Assembly: GCA_965232165.1 (NCBI GenBank)
Contig: CBDDOY010000002.1
Location: 434,001-498,000, forward strand
DNA from: UBA2779 sp965232165
GTDB lineage: Bacteria; Spirochaetota; Spirochaetia; DSM-2461
DNA length: 64,000 nt
Direction: 5' to 3'
Each line of letters opens with the position of its first letter. Within the stretch, counting starts at the first letter, position 1. The notes under the pieces are model-generated. The model was not told the origin of the DNA. It was given only the letters and a program-made list of their open reading frames with translations, and did not search any database. Shown piece by piece: positions 42,666 through 52,700 of this stretch. The translations under genes were made by a program, and so were the position numbers.

Positions 42666-43698
42666 GTTTCCCTTGCTTCTACCTTGCATCACCTTGCTAA
42701 GCGGGTGCTCTCTTTTTCTGGGTGATGAGCTAGGTTCGGATAATGCATCTGTTTTTGACTACTTCTGGAACACCTTTGATACTCGATATGCACTCTTTGA
42801 ACTCAAGACGACCTTGGATTGGGATGAAACAAGATCGGTGTATCGGGAGCATGCCGTCAATGCCGAAACAGATGAAAAGCTTTTCAGCATACTTTCTGAG
42901 ATGATTGCCCCGTTCAACGATGCTCATGTATGGCTGTATCGGCCAGATGCGAATGTTCAATTCGATGCATATAGAATTCCGCAAATTGCCACCGCTGATT
43001 ATTCTCACTCCATAGACAAAGTTAAGCCCTACTTAATAGACTTCCAGACAACAGGTTCCAATATCGTTTCTTACGGGACTCTCAGGACTCTCAAGGGCCG
43101 TGAATTCGGCTACCTGCACATATCATCCTTCATAGGAGAAACCGGCGGGATAACCCCATTGGAAGAAGCATGGGTTCATGATGCCGACCGTGTCATTGAT
43201 GGATTCGTGGATTTAGATGCCATCATTATCGATGTTCGCGGAAATCTCGGCGGTTACCGGGCCAATGCCCTTCATATCGCCTCACGTTTCGTCAGATCGA
43301 AGAAACACTATATGAAATCCAAGGTGAGAGTGGGGCCTGGACACAGCGATTTTGGGGCCATCACCGATCATTATATTGAACCGAGAGGACATCCCTATAC
43401 GAAGACCGTCTACCTCATTACAGATATCAATACCGTAAGTGCAGGGGAGTGGTTTGTCCTCATGCTCGAAGATGAAAGTCATGTATCCCACATGGGCTGG
43501 CGCACATTGGGGGCATTGGGTTTGGTAAGCTACCATGAATTACCCAATGGCTGGCATTTTTCTATGACAATCGGATATACGACCGATGAGAATGGAGACA
43601 TTTACGAAGAAAACGGCATTGAACCTAATGAAACTCCCCCCCATTATGATCCAGATAAATCAGCAGACCCCGTCCTGGACTTGATACTTGAAAAGTGA
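42655..43698 (+). CDS. S41-family peptidase-like lipoprotein
   Basis: From ATG 42655 (347 residues). A signal and lipobox LLSGC (Cys 18) precede an N-terminal helical region with PFNDAHVWL (the DxHxxL motif of tricorn/S41 proteins) and the S41 core: FGYLHISSFIGE, DLDAIIIDVRGNLGGYRANA, and ITDINTVSAGEW, where Ser of VSAGE would be the nucleophile, followed by WRTLGALGLV. It is probably a periplasm-facing protease or a peptidase-like binding protein. No PDZ domain is visible. The C-terminal Lys of the Ser-Lys dyad type is not evident, so a Ser-His type is more likely. A Rep1 copy starts 5 bp after the stop. Confidence 0.8.
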   Translation: MSSKFPLLLPCITLLSGCSLFLGDELGSDNASVFDYFWNTFDTRYALFELKTTLDWDETRSVYREHAVNAETDEKLFSILSEMIAPFNDAHVWLYRPDANVQFDAYRIPQIATADYSHSIDKVKPYLIDFQTTGSNIVSYGTLRTLKGREFGYLHISSFIGETGGITPLEEAWVHDADRVIDGFVDLDAIIIDVRGNLGGYRANALHIASRFVRSKKHYMKSKVRVGPGHSDFGAITDHYIEPRGHPYTKTVYLITDINTVSAGEWFVLMLEDESHVSHMGWRTLGALGLVSYHELPNGWHFSMTIGYTTDENGDIYEENGIEPNETPPHYDPDKSADPVLDLILEK

Positions 43699-43703
43699 TT
43701 AAA

Positions 43704-43867
43704 GGGCACCTCTAAGAAACAGCTTTAGGAAATTGACGAAGAAATTTTTTGTCGATACAAGGCGGCAAAAGCTAAGGGCGCAGCTTAAGCTACGTGAGCA
43801 TTTTGACAACGCAGTAGCGGCGGAAAAGTTCGAGTCAAGAACTAAATGGGGTTTTTTAGAGGTGCCC
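43704..43867 (+). repeat. Rep1 copy, complete (164 bp)
   Basis: The ends are GGGCACCTCTAAGAAAC and GTTTTTTAGAGGTGCCC. It is the cleanest copy, with the central GCGCAGCTTAAGCTACGTG, which is itself part of a short palindrome (AGCTTAAGCT). Confidence 0.85.
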
Positions 43868-44538
43868 TGAAGGGCATCTAAAGGAATAGCCTTTTTTGTC
43901 CGCGGGGTTAAGGCGACATCGCCGGGACGCCTTCAGACAGCCCGCAATGCTCCCGTCCGCCTTCGGCATGGGTCTTGTACCCGCTATTGCCATCAAACCA
44001 CAGAGTCAGAATTTTCCTGCGTGCCCACCCCCCTCCCCCCGCTGGAGGCATTGCCTCCTTCCAGGCCGCGAACTCCCATTCGGCCTCCGCGAATACAGAA
44101 AAAGCCCCGGCAACTCTTGGTGCAGACTGCAGAATGCTAGTTGAAAAGAAAGAGCGAGGGTTGTTTTTTGGACGGCCTACAAGATTAACGGATGACAGAG
44201 TATTCATCAGAGTCAATGAATTTCTTTCAAAGGTCTTTCCTGAAGACCAGTCTTCACGTCTCATACGTGGATTGGCATGATTGAAGAAGCATGAGAAAAG
44301 CGAGGGAAGGGTGCGAGGAATTGAACGCAGGAGGAGCTTGGTATAATCCAAGAAAACGCAACCTTCGCTACTCTCTTTGCGCGGGGGATTGAGCAGGTGC
44401 TAACGGTTGGTATAAGAACAGCAGGGTAATTTTTCATGAAATGAGAAATTATCTTTGGTACAGGAATTAACGGTTCCTCCTCCCCGTGCCCTATGCTACT
44501 ATTACAAGATATCATACGCTATAAGGAGGAATGAAAGT
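43868..44538. other. Gene-free stretch before ushA
   Basis: No convincing gene. There are short coding-like pieces (minus RRKILTLWFDGNSGYKTHAE; plus RLTDDRVFIRVNEFLSKVFP) that may be relics of unknown genes, and a C6-T-C6 tract (44028-44040) in the same context, CACCCCCCTCCCCCC then GCTG, as the tract at 37766. The last 20 bases hold the ushA RBS. Confidence 0.3.
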
Positions 44539-46119
44539 ATGAAACAGGTTTTGTTGTTGTCGATGCTGGCGGCAGGACTGGTCATGCCCCTGGCGGCAAG
44601 AGGGAATCCGGAGGTCTCTTCCGAAGGAGACTGGGCTTTGACGATTCTCCACACCAACGATGTTCACTCCCATTTGGATGTGGACTACAAGGAAAGGTAT
44701 GGTGCGGCGAAGATCGGTTACATGGCGGATAAGATCAAGGCGGCCTATGACAACGTGCTCCTGCTCGATGCGGGAGACTATGTGATGGGCACGGTCTATT
44801 ACTCCGTCTTCGAGGGCGAGGCCGACAGAAAGGTGATGAATCTTCTTGATTATGATGCCATGACCTTGGGGAATCATGAGTTCGACTACGGCAATCCCGG
44901 CTTGATGAACTTCATATCAGAGCTTGAGACGCCCATTGTCGGCACAACCATCGATTTCAGTGAGTATCCAGAAATCGACGAACTCGTTGACCCATACATA
45001 ATCAGGGACATGGATGGAAGAAAAGTGGGGATAATCGGCGCCACCGTGCCCGAAACCACCACTATCTCCAGCCCCGCCGAGGGCATTGTTTTCAACGATG
45101 TCATTTCATCGGTACAGCCAATAGTCGATGAATTGGAGGCCGAGGATGTTGATGTCATCGTCCTTTTGAGCCACAACGGGTATATCAAAGACCAAGAGTT
45201 TGCGGCGCAGCTTGACGGGGTCGATGTTATCGTGGGCGGTCATTCCCACACCCTTGTTCAGGGGGATGACTACCCGACGGTCCTGCGTTCGGCATCCGAT
45301 GAACCGGTACTTGTGGTGCAGGCGGGGTCGTATAACAAGTATCTCGGCAATCTCACCGTCACTTTCGATGATGCCGGCGTGGCGACAAGCTGGTGGGGGG
45401 ACCCCATTCTCATGGCGGCCAGTGTTCCCCTGGATGAGGAAATTGCCGATTACGTGGCAGGCCTGAGCAAGGATCTGGAACCCCTCATCGGAAAGGTTCT
45501 CGGCACAGTCAAGACCGAACTCACGACATCAAGGGTCGCAGAGAGCAGCCTCGGCAATTTTATCACCGATGCCATGCTCTACGATGTCCGGGATCAGGGC
45601 GTTCAGGTGGCCCTTACCAACGGAGGAGGAATCCGTGCCGATGTGGGAACCGGAGACCTGACCATGGGAAAATTGATGGAAGTTCTTCCCTTCGGCAATC
45701 TGATTGCGACATTTGAAATTAAGGGCTCGGACCTCCGCCAGGTGTTTGAGCACGGGGTGAGCAGGACCGAGGAACAGCATGGCCGCTTCCTCCAGATGGC
45801 GGGTGCCAGGATCGTCTGGGATCCGGCGGGCGAACCCTTTGACTACGCCACTCAGACGGGAGGAAGGATAACCGAAGTTTACATAGACGATAGAAAAGGC
45901 GGTTGGAATCCGCTGGACCCCGACGCGATCTACAAGGTCGCCGCCAATAACTACATACGGGCAGGGGGAGACGGGTACTTGGTTCTCAAGGAAAAGGCCA
46001 TCGATCCCTACGATGCAGGAACACTTGACTTGGATGCGATTGAGATATACATGGAGGAAGTCCTCAATTCGGTGATTGACTACAAACCTGAAGGAAGAAT
46101 TCAGCGAGTCGGCCAATAA
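44539..46119 (+). CDS. ushA: Secreted 5'-nucleotidase (UshA type)
   Basis: Periplasmic or surface metallophosphoesterase that dephosphorylates nucleotides for salvage. From ATG 44539 (RBS AAGGAGG) it has 526 residues with signal peptide (MKQVLLLSMLAAGLVMPLAA). Metal motifs: ILHTNDVHSHLD, LLLDAGDYVMG, TLGNHEFDYG, VIVLLSHNGY, VIVGGHSHT. The C-terminal substrate domain shows ALTNGGGIRADVG, LPFGNLIATFEIKG and YIRAGGDGYLVL. No lipobox, so it is soluble. Not operonic: decayed DNA lies on both sides. Confidence 0.95.
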   Translation: MKQVLLLSMLAAGLVMPLAARGNPEVSSEGDWALTILHTNDVHSHLDVDYKERYGAAKIGYMADKIKAAYDNVLLLDAGDYVMGTVYYSVFEGEADRKVMNLLDYDAMTLGNHEFDYGNPGLMNFISELETPIVGTTIDFSEYPEIDELVDPYIIRDMDGRKVGIIGATVPETTTISSPAEGIVFNDVISSVQPIVDELEAEDVDVIVLLSHNGYIKDQEFAAQLDGVDVIVGGHSHTLVQGDDYPTVLRSASDEPVLVVQAGSYNKYLGNLTVTFDDAGVATSWWGDPILMAASVPLDEEIADYVAGLSKDLEPLIGKVLGTVKTELTTSRVAESSLGNFITDAMLYDVRDQGVQVALTNGGGIRADVGTGDLTMGKLMEVLPFGNLIATFEIKGSDLRQVFEHGVSRTEEQHGRFLQMAGARIVWDPAGEPFDYATQTGGRITEVYIDDRKGGWNPLDPDAIYKVAANNYIRAGGDGYLVLKEKAIDPYDAGTLDLDAIEIYMEEVLNSVIDYKPEGRIQRVGQ

Positions 46120-46288
46120 GTTGAGCGGGAGATTCTTTTGAAGAATTTATAGTGCCCAGAAGCTTAGCGGCGAGTTATAGTCTGGTAAAAAAACGAGTTA
46201 CTGGAATGCTCTGAAGCTTTCTCTGCCGGGATTGCGCCAACTTCAGCTTAATCGGGCTGAATAACTGGAAGCTGTGTAGATTCCATCA

Positions 46289-46315
46289 CCAATGGGCTTC
46301 GATGAAGCCCATTGG
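46289..46315. repeat. Perfect 12-bp hairpin downstream of ushA
   Basis: CCAATGGGCTTC and GAAGCCCATTGG enclose a 3-base loop; GATTCC/GGAATC extends it with an interruption. It lies 170 bp after ushA and has no T-run, so it is not a classical terminator; it may be an IS end or an RNA stability element. Confidence 0.45.
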
Positions 46316-46419
46316 AATCAGTCTGCTGATTCTTTTCCTGACTGTGTTTAGGTGGATTCAAGAAGTCCCGGACCGCAGCGAATTTATCATAAGGGAACAG
46401 CCACATTCTTCGGGACACT

Positions 46420-46851
46420 GCATGAAGAACTGCAAGAGGAGCAGGGCAGGGGGATGTTTATTGTGGCAGCCAGTGAGATGGATCCGGAAATTCCAAAGTG
46501 ATGAGCAAGTTATCTCCGTCTACAAAGACCAGGGGGGTATCGGTCGAACGGGGATTTCGTTTTCTCAAGGATCCCTGTTTTTACGCAGAGAGTTTGTACT
46601 CAAAGAAGCCACAGCGTATGATGGCGCTGATAATGGTGATGCCGTTATCGCTGCTGATTTATTTCTTAGCGGAAAAGAGGATACGGGAGGCTCTGGCATC
46701 AAATGAAGCTGCGATATGGGATCAGAAGAATAAACCGGTTCAACGTCCCGCTATTCGATGGGCATTCATGATATTTGAGAATGTTCTGCTGTTGTATTAT
46801 GGGAACAAAACGATTGAGGCCATGAATGTACGAGAAGAATATTATTGTTAG
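46420..46851 (+). pseudogene. C-terminal relic of an IS1634-family transposase
   Basis: Joined frames read GMFIVAASEMDPEIP, SDEQVISVYKDQG, VSVERGFRFLKDPCFYAESL, KKPQRMMALIMVMPLSLLIY, then IWDQKNKPVQRPAIRWAFMI and a final NVREEYYC. This is the last third of an IS1634 (DUF4277-type) transposase, with the third catalytic Glu in VSVERGF. At least two frameshifts separate the pieces and the upstream two thirds are missing. It abuts the restriction-enzyme relic. Confidence 0.8.
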
Positions 46852-47174
46852 GATAATAATTCTCTCGAAATATTATTGCTTTTTGAGCATCGACTGTCCA
46901 TATTGATTTAACTCCCACGAAACTTTTTCCCGTAATAGTTTTAACCGATATTGCCGACTGAAGAGCAGTATATCAACCTCTGGTTCGGTGATAGGAATTT
47001 CAGTCTCAACATTTTCTTTACAAAATTTATAGATAAGAAAAGCTGCTATTATTCTTTAACGAAGAGAACCTACTTCCATTCCAATTCTGCAAGCTGAAAG
47101 AAATGCGGTAACCGTTTCTTAGTTTTATTTATGAGTATGCTATCATTGAATATTTCTTCTATGTTATTCGGCAT
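46852..47174 (-). pseudogene. Relic of a type II restriction endonuclease (ThaI-like)
   Basis: From ATG 47174 the frames read MPNNIEEIFNDSILINKTKK, RLPHFFQLAELE, then after a small deletion IGMEVGSLR, a TAA in place of a sense codon, RIIAAFLIYKFCKENVETEI, PITEPEVDILLF, a frameshift, and SAISVKTITGKSFVGVKSIW with TVDAQKA. The acidic-strand-Lys order EPEVD...VKTI fits a PD-(D/E)xK core, and the layout recalls ThaI-family enzymes. The stop, deletion and frameshift show it is dead. Family call is from memory and pattern, moderately sure. No cognate methylase is nearby. Confidence 0.5.
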
Positions 47175-47194
47175 ACGGAGGTGGACCCTGAAGG

Positions 47195-47564
47195 TTAGTA
47201 GACAGCAACGCTGCCTTTTTTTGGTGGATAACCAGGATTTAAATCCCGCTCACCCTGCCATTTAATCATATCATAAAGCATAACCGGTGTCCGCCCGTCA
47301 AGCAAGGCATGAGGTCTTTCCTCATTGTACTTGCTGATGAACTTCCTATCATTCTTTTCGCTTCCTCCATGTTTTCGTAGTCTTTGAGGTAAACCTCATC
47401 GTACTTGATCGTCCGCCAAAATCGTTCAATATAAACATTGTCCAGAGATCGGCCCTTACCGTCCATGCGCAGCTTTGTCTTGGTCTCCTTGAAAATCTCC
47501 TGAAACTCTTTGCTCGTGTACTGTGCCCCCTGATCTGTGTTGAAGATATCTGGCTCCCCGTTAA
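47195..47564 (-). pseudogene. IS3-family transposase (OrfB) C-terminal relic
   Basis: A minus-strand frame reads NGEPDIFNTDQGAQYTSKEF, MDGKGRSLDNVYIERFWRTI and KYDEVYLKDY, then after a frameshift near 47340 YNEERPHALLDGRTPVMLYD and a stop at 47197-47195. These are the DDE core (second Asp, and Glu in IERFWRTIKYDE) and tail of an IS3/IS2-group integrase. The 5' part is cut off at the left end of the intact IS1634-type element. Confidence 0.85.
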
Positions 47565-49699
47565 CCCAAGTTCACCAAAATACACCTGCTAAATATTTTT
47601 TTAACGACCAAGAAAACGAATTACTTCAAAAAAAGGCTTAAATATTTCCCAAAACCTCATAAATACCATAGAATATTTAGGGATTCCGCTTTTTGGGGAC
47701 CTCAAATCACCTCAAATCAAAATGTAGTGCCTAACACTTTATTTTTCGCTTGCCTCTTTTGTGGCTGTGGTGTATCTTAGTGGTATGTATATAAGATCAA
47801 TAAAAGTTGCCAACGGTAAAACGAAAAAACAGTACACCTACCTCAATCTTGTGGAAAATATCCGCACTGATAAAGGCCCCCGACAGCGGATTATTCTCAA
47901 CCTTGGAAAACTGGATATTGATTCTTCTCAATACAAAGCTCTGTCAAAAAGAATTGAAAATATTCTTTCAGGAACCAGAGAATTATTCGACTTGGATGAA
48001 GACATTGAGAAAATCGCACAGCAGGTATCAGACCGCATTTTCACCAAGCGGGCAAAAGACGCACAACTAAAAGCTCAAGCGCAAGCCAATTTTGTAGCGG
48101 TCGATGTTAACAGCCTTGAAACAAAGAAAGTCAGAAGCCTAGGCCCTGAGTACGTCTGTCATCAGCAATGGAAAGAGTTGGAAATGGACAGAGTTCTAAG
48201 GAAATGCGGTGTGCCTAAGGGAACGATCCCCTTACTTGAAGCTCTAATCGTCGGTAGAATGATCAAACCAGCCAGCGAGCGATTTACCAGGCAGTGGGCG
48301 GAAAAACATTCTGCTCTTTTTGAGCTGTGCGGCTTACCCCATTCGTCCTCCCTGAATGCGTACTACAGGGCTGCCGATGTTCTCTACCGCTGTAAGGACG
48401 AGCTGGAGAAGCATTTGGCTTGTAAAGAACAAGATTTATTCTCCCTCGACGAAAGCATTGTACTTTACGATTTAACGAACACCTACTTTGAGGGTCAGTG
48501 CAAAAAGAACCCAAAGGCATCTTATGGTCGCTCGAAAGAAAAGCGCAGTGACTGCAAATTGGCTACCCTGGGGTTGGTTGTCGATGCGGATGGATTTCCC
48601 AAGTATAGCAAGTTCCATCCGGGGAACCAGTGCGAATCCAAGACTTTTCAGGCCACGATTTTAGATTTGGAAGCCAACGCGGGCCTAAAAGTCGGGGCAA
48701 CTGTCGTAATGGATGCCGGGATTGCCACAAAAGAGAATATCGAATGGCTTAAAAAGCGAAAATGTACCTACCTTGTGGTTCACAGAGGGAAAAGTCCTTT
48801 GGAGCTTGAGCCATCGCAAGAGATGAATCTGGTCATGGAGGACAAGAAAACAGGTGCCAAGATTGAAGTATTCGGAAAAACAATCTCGGATGAGCATTGG
48901 GTTCTGGTAAAGAGCGAGCACAAACGTCTTAAAGAAGAGGCCATGGCTATGCGTACCGAAACCATCCTCCTTGAAAGACTTCAATATCTTCGTGACGGAT
49001 TAAACAAGAAAAACCGCATGAAACTGTATTCTTCGGTTCTTCAGAGCATTGGCAGGCTTAAGGAAAAATATCCAAAGGCTGCAAAACTTTATGAAATATC
49101 AGTTATTCCTGGGGAGCCTGCCAAGCGGACAGGAAAGTTGAATGCGATTGACATTAAATGGGAGAAGAAAACTCAGACAGGAAACAGTGAAGGAACTTAT
49201 ACCCTTAGAACCAATCGAAAAGATTTGGATGACAAAAATATTTGGGAGCTCTATATAATGCTTGGCCGTATTGAAAACTCATTTAGAGACATGAAGTCTC
49301 ATCTTGGCTTTCGGCCTAACTTTCATCAACTGGAGGAGAGAGTGCAGTCGCATATGTTTATATCAGTCCTTGCGTATCACCTGATGCATGCGACTGAATG
49401 TAAATTACGAAAAGGGGGAGATACACGGAGTTGGAAGACCATAAAAGAAGTTCTTTCTACCCACCAGAGGATAACCATAGAGTACATTTCCAAGACTGAA
49501 GAGGGAGTGCTGATGAATAATGAAGTGAGACTCGACTCCCGACAGGAACTAGAACATCAGAAGATTTATGCGATGCTTGGGTTGTCGGGAAAGGCGTTGA
49601 ACCGTCGGATGACGACTCACCAAATCCGTAGTGTAAATAAAAAATAGTAACTCCATTTATTATAAGGAATTACGTTTTTTAGTGGTGAACTTGGGTTAA
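47561..49699 (+). mobile_element. Intact IS1634-type insertion sequence (~2.13 kb)
   Basis: CCCAAGTTCACCA (47565-47577) recurs inverted as TGGTGAACTTGGG (49683-49695), a 13-bp perfect terminal inverted repeat. TTAA flanks each end (47561-47564 and 49696-49699), probably a 4-bp target duplication. One full-length transposase fills the element. It is inserted beside the IS3 relic on its left and just upstream of the Ig-repeat lipoprotein on its right. Confidence 0.85.
47785..49647 (+). CDS. IS1634-family transposase
   Basis: DDE transposase of 620 residues from ATG 47785 (MYIRSIKVANGKTKKQYTYL); an in-frame GTG at 47761 lies before it. Motifs: LLEALIVGRMIKPASERFTR, VLYDLTNTYFEGQ with the first Asp, YGRSKEKRSDCKLATLGLVV, ATVVMDAGIATKENIEWL with the second Asp, and IENSFRDMKSHLGFRPNFHQ with the third acid. 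The complete frame and intact ends suggest it is still active or recently so. Confidence 0.93.
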   Translation: MYIRSIKVANGKTKKQYTYLNLVENIRTDKGPRQRIILNLGKLDIDSSQYKALSKRIENILSGTRELFDLDEDIEKIAQQVSDRIFTKRAKDAQLKAQAQANFVAVDVNSLETKKVRSLGPEYVCHQQWKELEMDRVLRKCGVPKGTIPLLEALIVGRMIKPASERFTRQWAEKHSALFELCGLPHSSSLNAYYRAADVLYRCKDELEKHLACKEQDLFSLDESIVLYDLTNTYFEGQCKKNPKASYGRSKEKRSDCKLATLGLVVDADGFPKYSKFHPGNQCESKTFQATILDLEANAGLKVGATVVMDAGIATKENIEWLKKRKCTYLVVHRGKSPLELEPSQEMNLVMEDKKTGAKIEVFGKTISDEHWVLVKSEHKRLKEEAMAMRTETILLERLQYLRDGLNKKNRMKLYSSVLQSIGRLKEKYPKAAKLYEISVIPGEPAKRTGKLNAIDIKWEKKTQTGNSEGTYTLRTNRKDLDDKNIWELYIMLGRIENSFRDMKSHLGFRPNFHQLEERVQSHMFISVLAYHLMHATECKLRKGGDTRSWKTIKEVLSTHQRITIEYISKTEEGVLMNNEVRLDSRQELEHQKIYAMLGLSGKALNRRMTTHQIRSVNKK

Positions 49700-49747
49700 G
49701 TGAAGTCTGATAAACTCCTGCATAATTTTTTAAGGAGGTTTATAGTT

Positions 49748-52700
49748 ATGAATCAATTAACAAGAGCGATACCCCTAGTGGCGCTCGTCGGATTTCTCGT
49801 CCTCATTGGATTGGGAGGCTGTCCCGCAGCAAGTGAGGGATTGAGTGATCAGGAATCGGTTGCTGCTGATAAGGCCGCACTAGTCATTGGCTACGCAGGT
49901 ACAGACAGCGCAGCTTCGGTAACCCAGGCATTGACCCTGCCGACTTCCGGAGACAGCGGAACCGTCATAACGTGGGCCAGCGGCATGACCGATGTCATCG
50001 ACAATGCCGGAACGGTTACCCGCCCGGATGTTAATGGTGCCGATACGTCTGTCACTCTCACCGCGACGATAACAAAGAATAATGAAAGCGACACACAGGT
50101 CTTCTTCCTGCAGGTTCTAAAAGCTCTGAACGATGCCGATTCGGTAGCTGCTGATAAGGCCGCACTGGTCATTGGCTATGCGGGTACAGACAACGAAAAT
50201 TCGGTAACCCAGGATTTGACCCTGCCAGGTACCGGATCCAACGGAACCACTATAGCGTGGGCCAGCAGCGTGACCGCCGTTATCGACAATGCCGGAACGG
50301 TTACCCGCCCGGCTGCTGATACTAACAATGAGTTTGTCACTCTCACCGCGACGATAACAAAGAATAGTGTAAGCGACACAAAGACCTTCACCCTGACGGT
50401 TAAAAAAGAGGCCGGCCTAAGCGATGCCGATTCGGTTGCTGCTGATAAGGCCGCACTAGTCATTGGCTACGCAGGTACAGACAGCGCAGCTTCGGTAACC
50501 CAGGCATTGACCCTGCCGACTTCCGGAGACAGCGGAACCGTCATAACGTGGGCCAGCGGCATGACCGATGTCATCGACAATGCCGGAACGGTTACCCGCC
50601 CGGATGTTAATGGTGCCGATACGTCTGTCACTCTCACCGCGACGATAACAAAGAATAATGAAAGCGACACACAGGTCTTCTTCCTGCAGGTTCTAAAAGC
50701 TCTGAACGATGCCGATTCGGTAGCTGCTGATAAGGCCGCACTGGTCATTGGCTATGCGGGTACAGACAACGAAAATTCGGTAACCCAGGATTTGACCCTG
50801 CCAGGTACCGGATCCAACGGAACCACTATAGCGTGGGCCAGCAGCGTGACCGCCGTTATCGACAATGCCGGAACGGTTACCCGCCCGGCTGCTGATACTA
50901 ACAATGAGTTTGTCACTCTCACCGCGACGATAACAAAGAATAGTGAAAGCGACACAAAGACCTTCACCCTGACGGTTAAAAAAGCTCTGAGCGATGCCGA
51001 TTCGGTAGCTGCTGATAAGGCCGCACTGGTCATTGGCTATGCGGGTACAGACAACGAAAATTCGGTAACCCAGGATTTGACCCTGCCAGGTACCGGATCC
51101 AACGGAACCACTATAGAGTGGGCCAGCAATGTGCCCGGCGTCATCGACAATGCCGGAACGGTTACCCGCCCGGCTGCTGATACTAACAATGAGTTTGTCA
51201 CTCTCACCGCGACGATAACAAAGAATAATGAAAGCGACACACAGGTCTTCTTCCTGCAGGTTCTAAAAGAGTCCGACCTAAGCGATGCCGATTCGGTAGC
51301 TGCTGATAAGGCCGCACTGGTCATTGGCTATGCGGGTACAGACAACGAAAATTCGGTAACCCAGGATTTGACCCTGCCAGGTACCGGATCCAACGGAACC
51401 ACTATAGCGTGGGCCAGCAGCGTGACCGCCGTTATCGACAATGCCGGAACGGTTACCCGCCCGGCTGCTGATACTAACAATGAGTTTGTCACTCTCACCG
51501 CGACGATAACAAAGAATAGTGAAAGCGACACAAAGACCTTCACCCTGACGGTTAAAAAAGCTCTGAGCGATGCCGATTCGGTAGCTGCTGATAAGGCCGC
51601 ACTGGTCATTGGCTATGCGGGTACAGACAACGAAAATTCGGTAACCCAGGATTTGACCCTGCCAGGTACCGGATCCAACGGAACCACTATAGAGTGGGCC
51701 AGCAATGTGCCCGGCGTCATCGACAATGCCGGAACGGTTACCCGCCCGGCTGCTGATACTAACAATGAGTTTGTCACTCTCACCGCGACGATAACAAAGA
51801 ATAATGAAAGCGACACACAGGTCTTCTTCCTGCAGGTTCTAAAAGAGTCCGACCTAAGCGATGCCGATTCGGTAGCTGCTGATAAGGCCGCACTAGTCAT
51901 TGGCTATGCGCAAGGAGATGACGCATCTTCGGTAACCCAGGATTTGACCCTGCCAGGTACCGAATCCAGCGGAACCACTATAACGTGGGCCAGCGATGTG
52001 CACGACGTCATCGACATTGCCGGAGCGGTTACCCGCCCGGCTGCTGATACTTACAATAAGCTTGTCACTCTCACCGCGACAATAGAAAAGAATGGTGTAA
52101 GCGACACAAAGATCTTCACCCTGACGGTTCTAAAAGAGGCCGTAAGCAATGCCGATTCGGTTATGACTGATAAGGCCGCACTGGTCATTGGCTATGCGGG
52201 TACAGACAACGAAAATTCGGTAACCCAGGATTTGACCCTGCCAGGTACCGGATCCAACGGAACCACTATAGAGTGGGCCAGCAATGTGCCCGGCGTCATC
52301 GACAATGCCGGAACGGTTACCCGCCCGGATGTTAATGCTGCCGATGCGACTGTCACTCTCACCGCGACAATAAAAAAGAATGGTGAAAGCGGCACAAAGA
52401 CCTTCACCCTGACGGTTCTAAAAGCTCTGAACGATGCCGATTCGGTAGCTGCTGATCAGGCCGCACTAGTCATTGGCTATGCGCAAGGAGATGACGCATC
52501 TTCGGTAACCCAGGATTTGACCCTGCCAGGTGCCGGAGCCAGCGGAACCGTCATAACGTGGTCCAGCGACAAAACCGCCGTCATCACCGTTGCCGGAGTG
52601 GTTACCCGCCCGGCTGCTTACGCTGCCGATGAGTCTGTCACTCTCACCGCGACGATAACAAAGAATGGTGTAACCGCCACAAAGGCCTTCACCCCGTTGG

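Noticed and set aside
49891..52407. Series of minus-strand frames of 71-95 codons at regular spacing
   Set aside because: They are the antisense of the Ig repeats and inherit their periodicity; not genes.
49855..52700. Regular repeats that might suggest a CRISPR array
   Set aside because: Units are 285-291 bp, coding, and adjacent without spacers.
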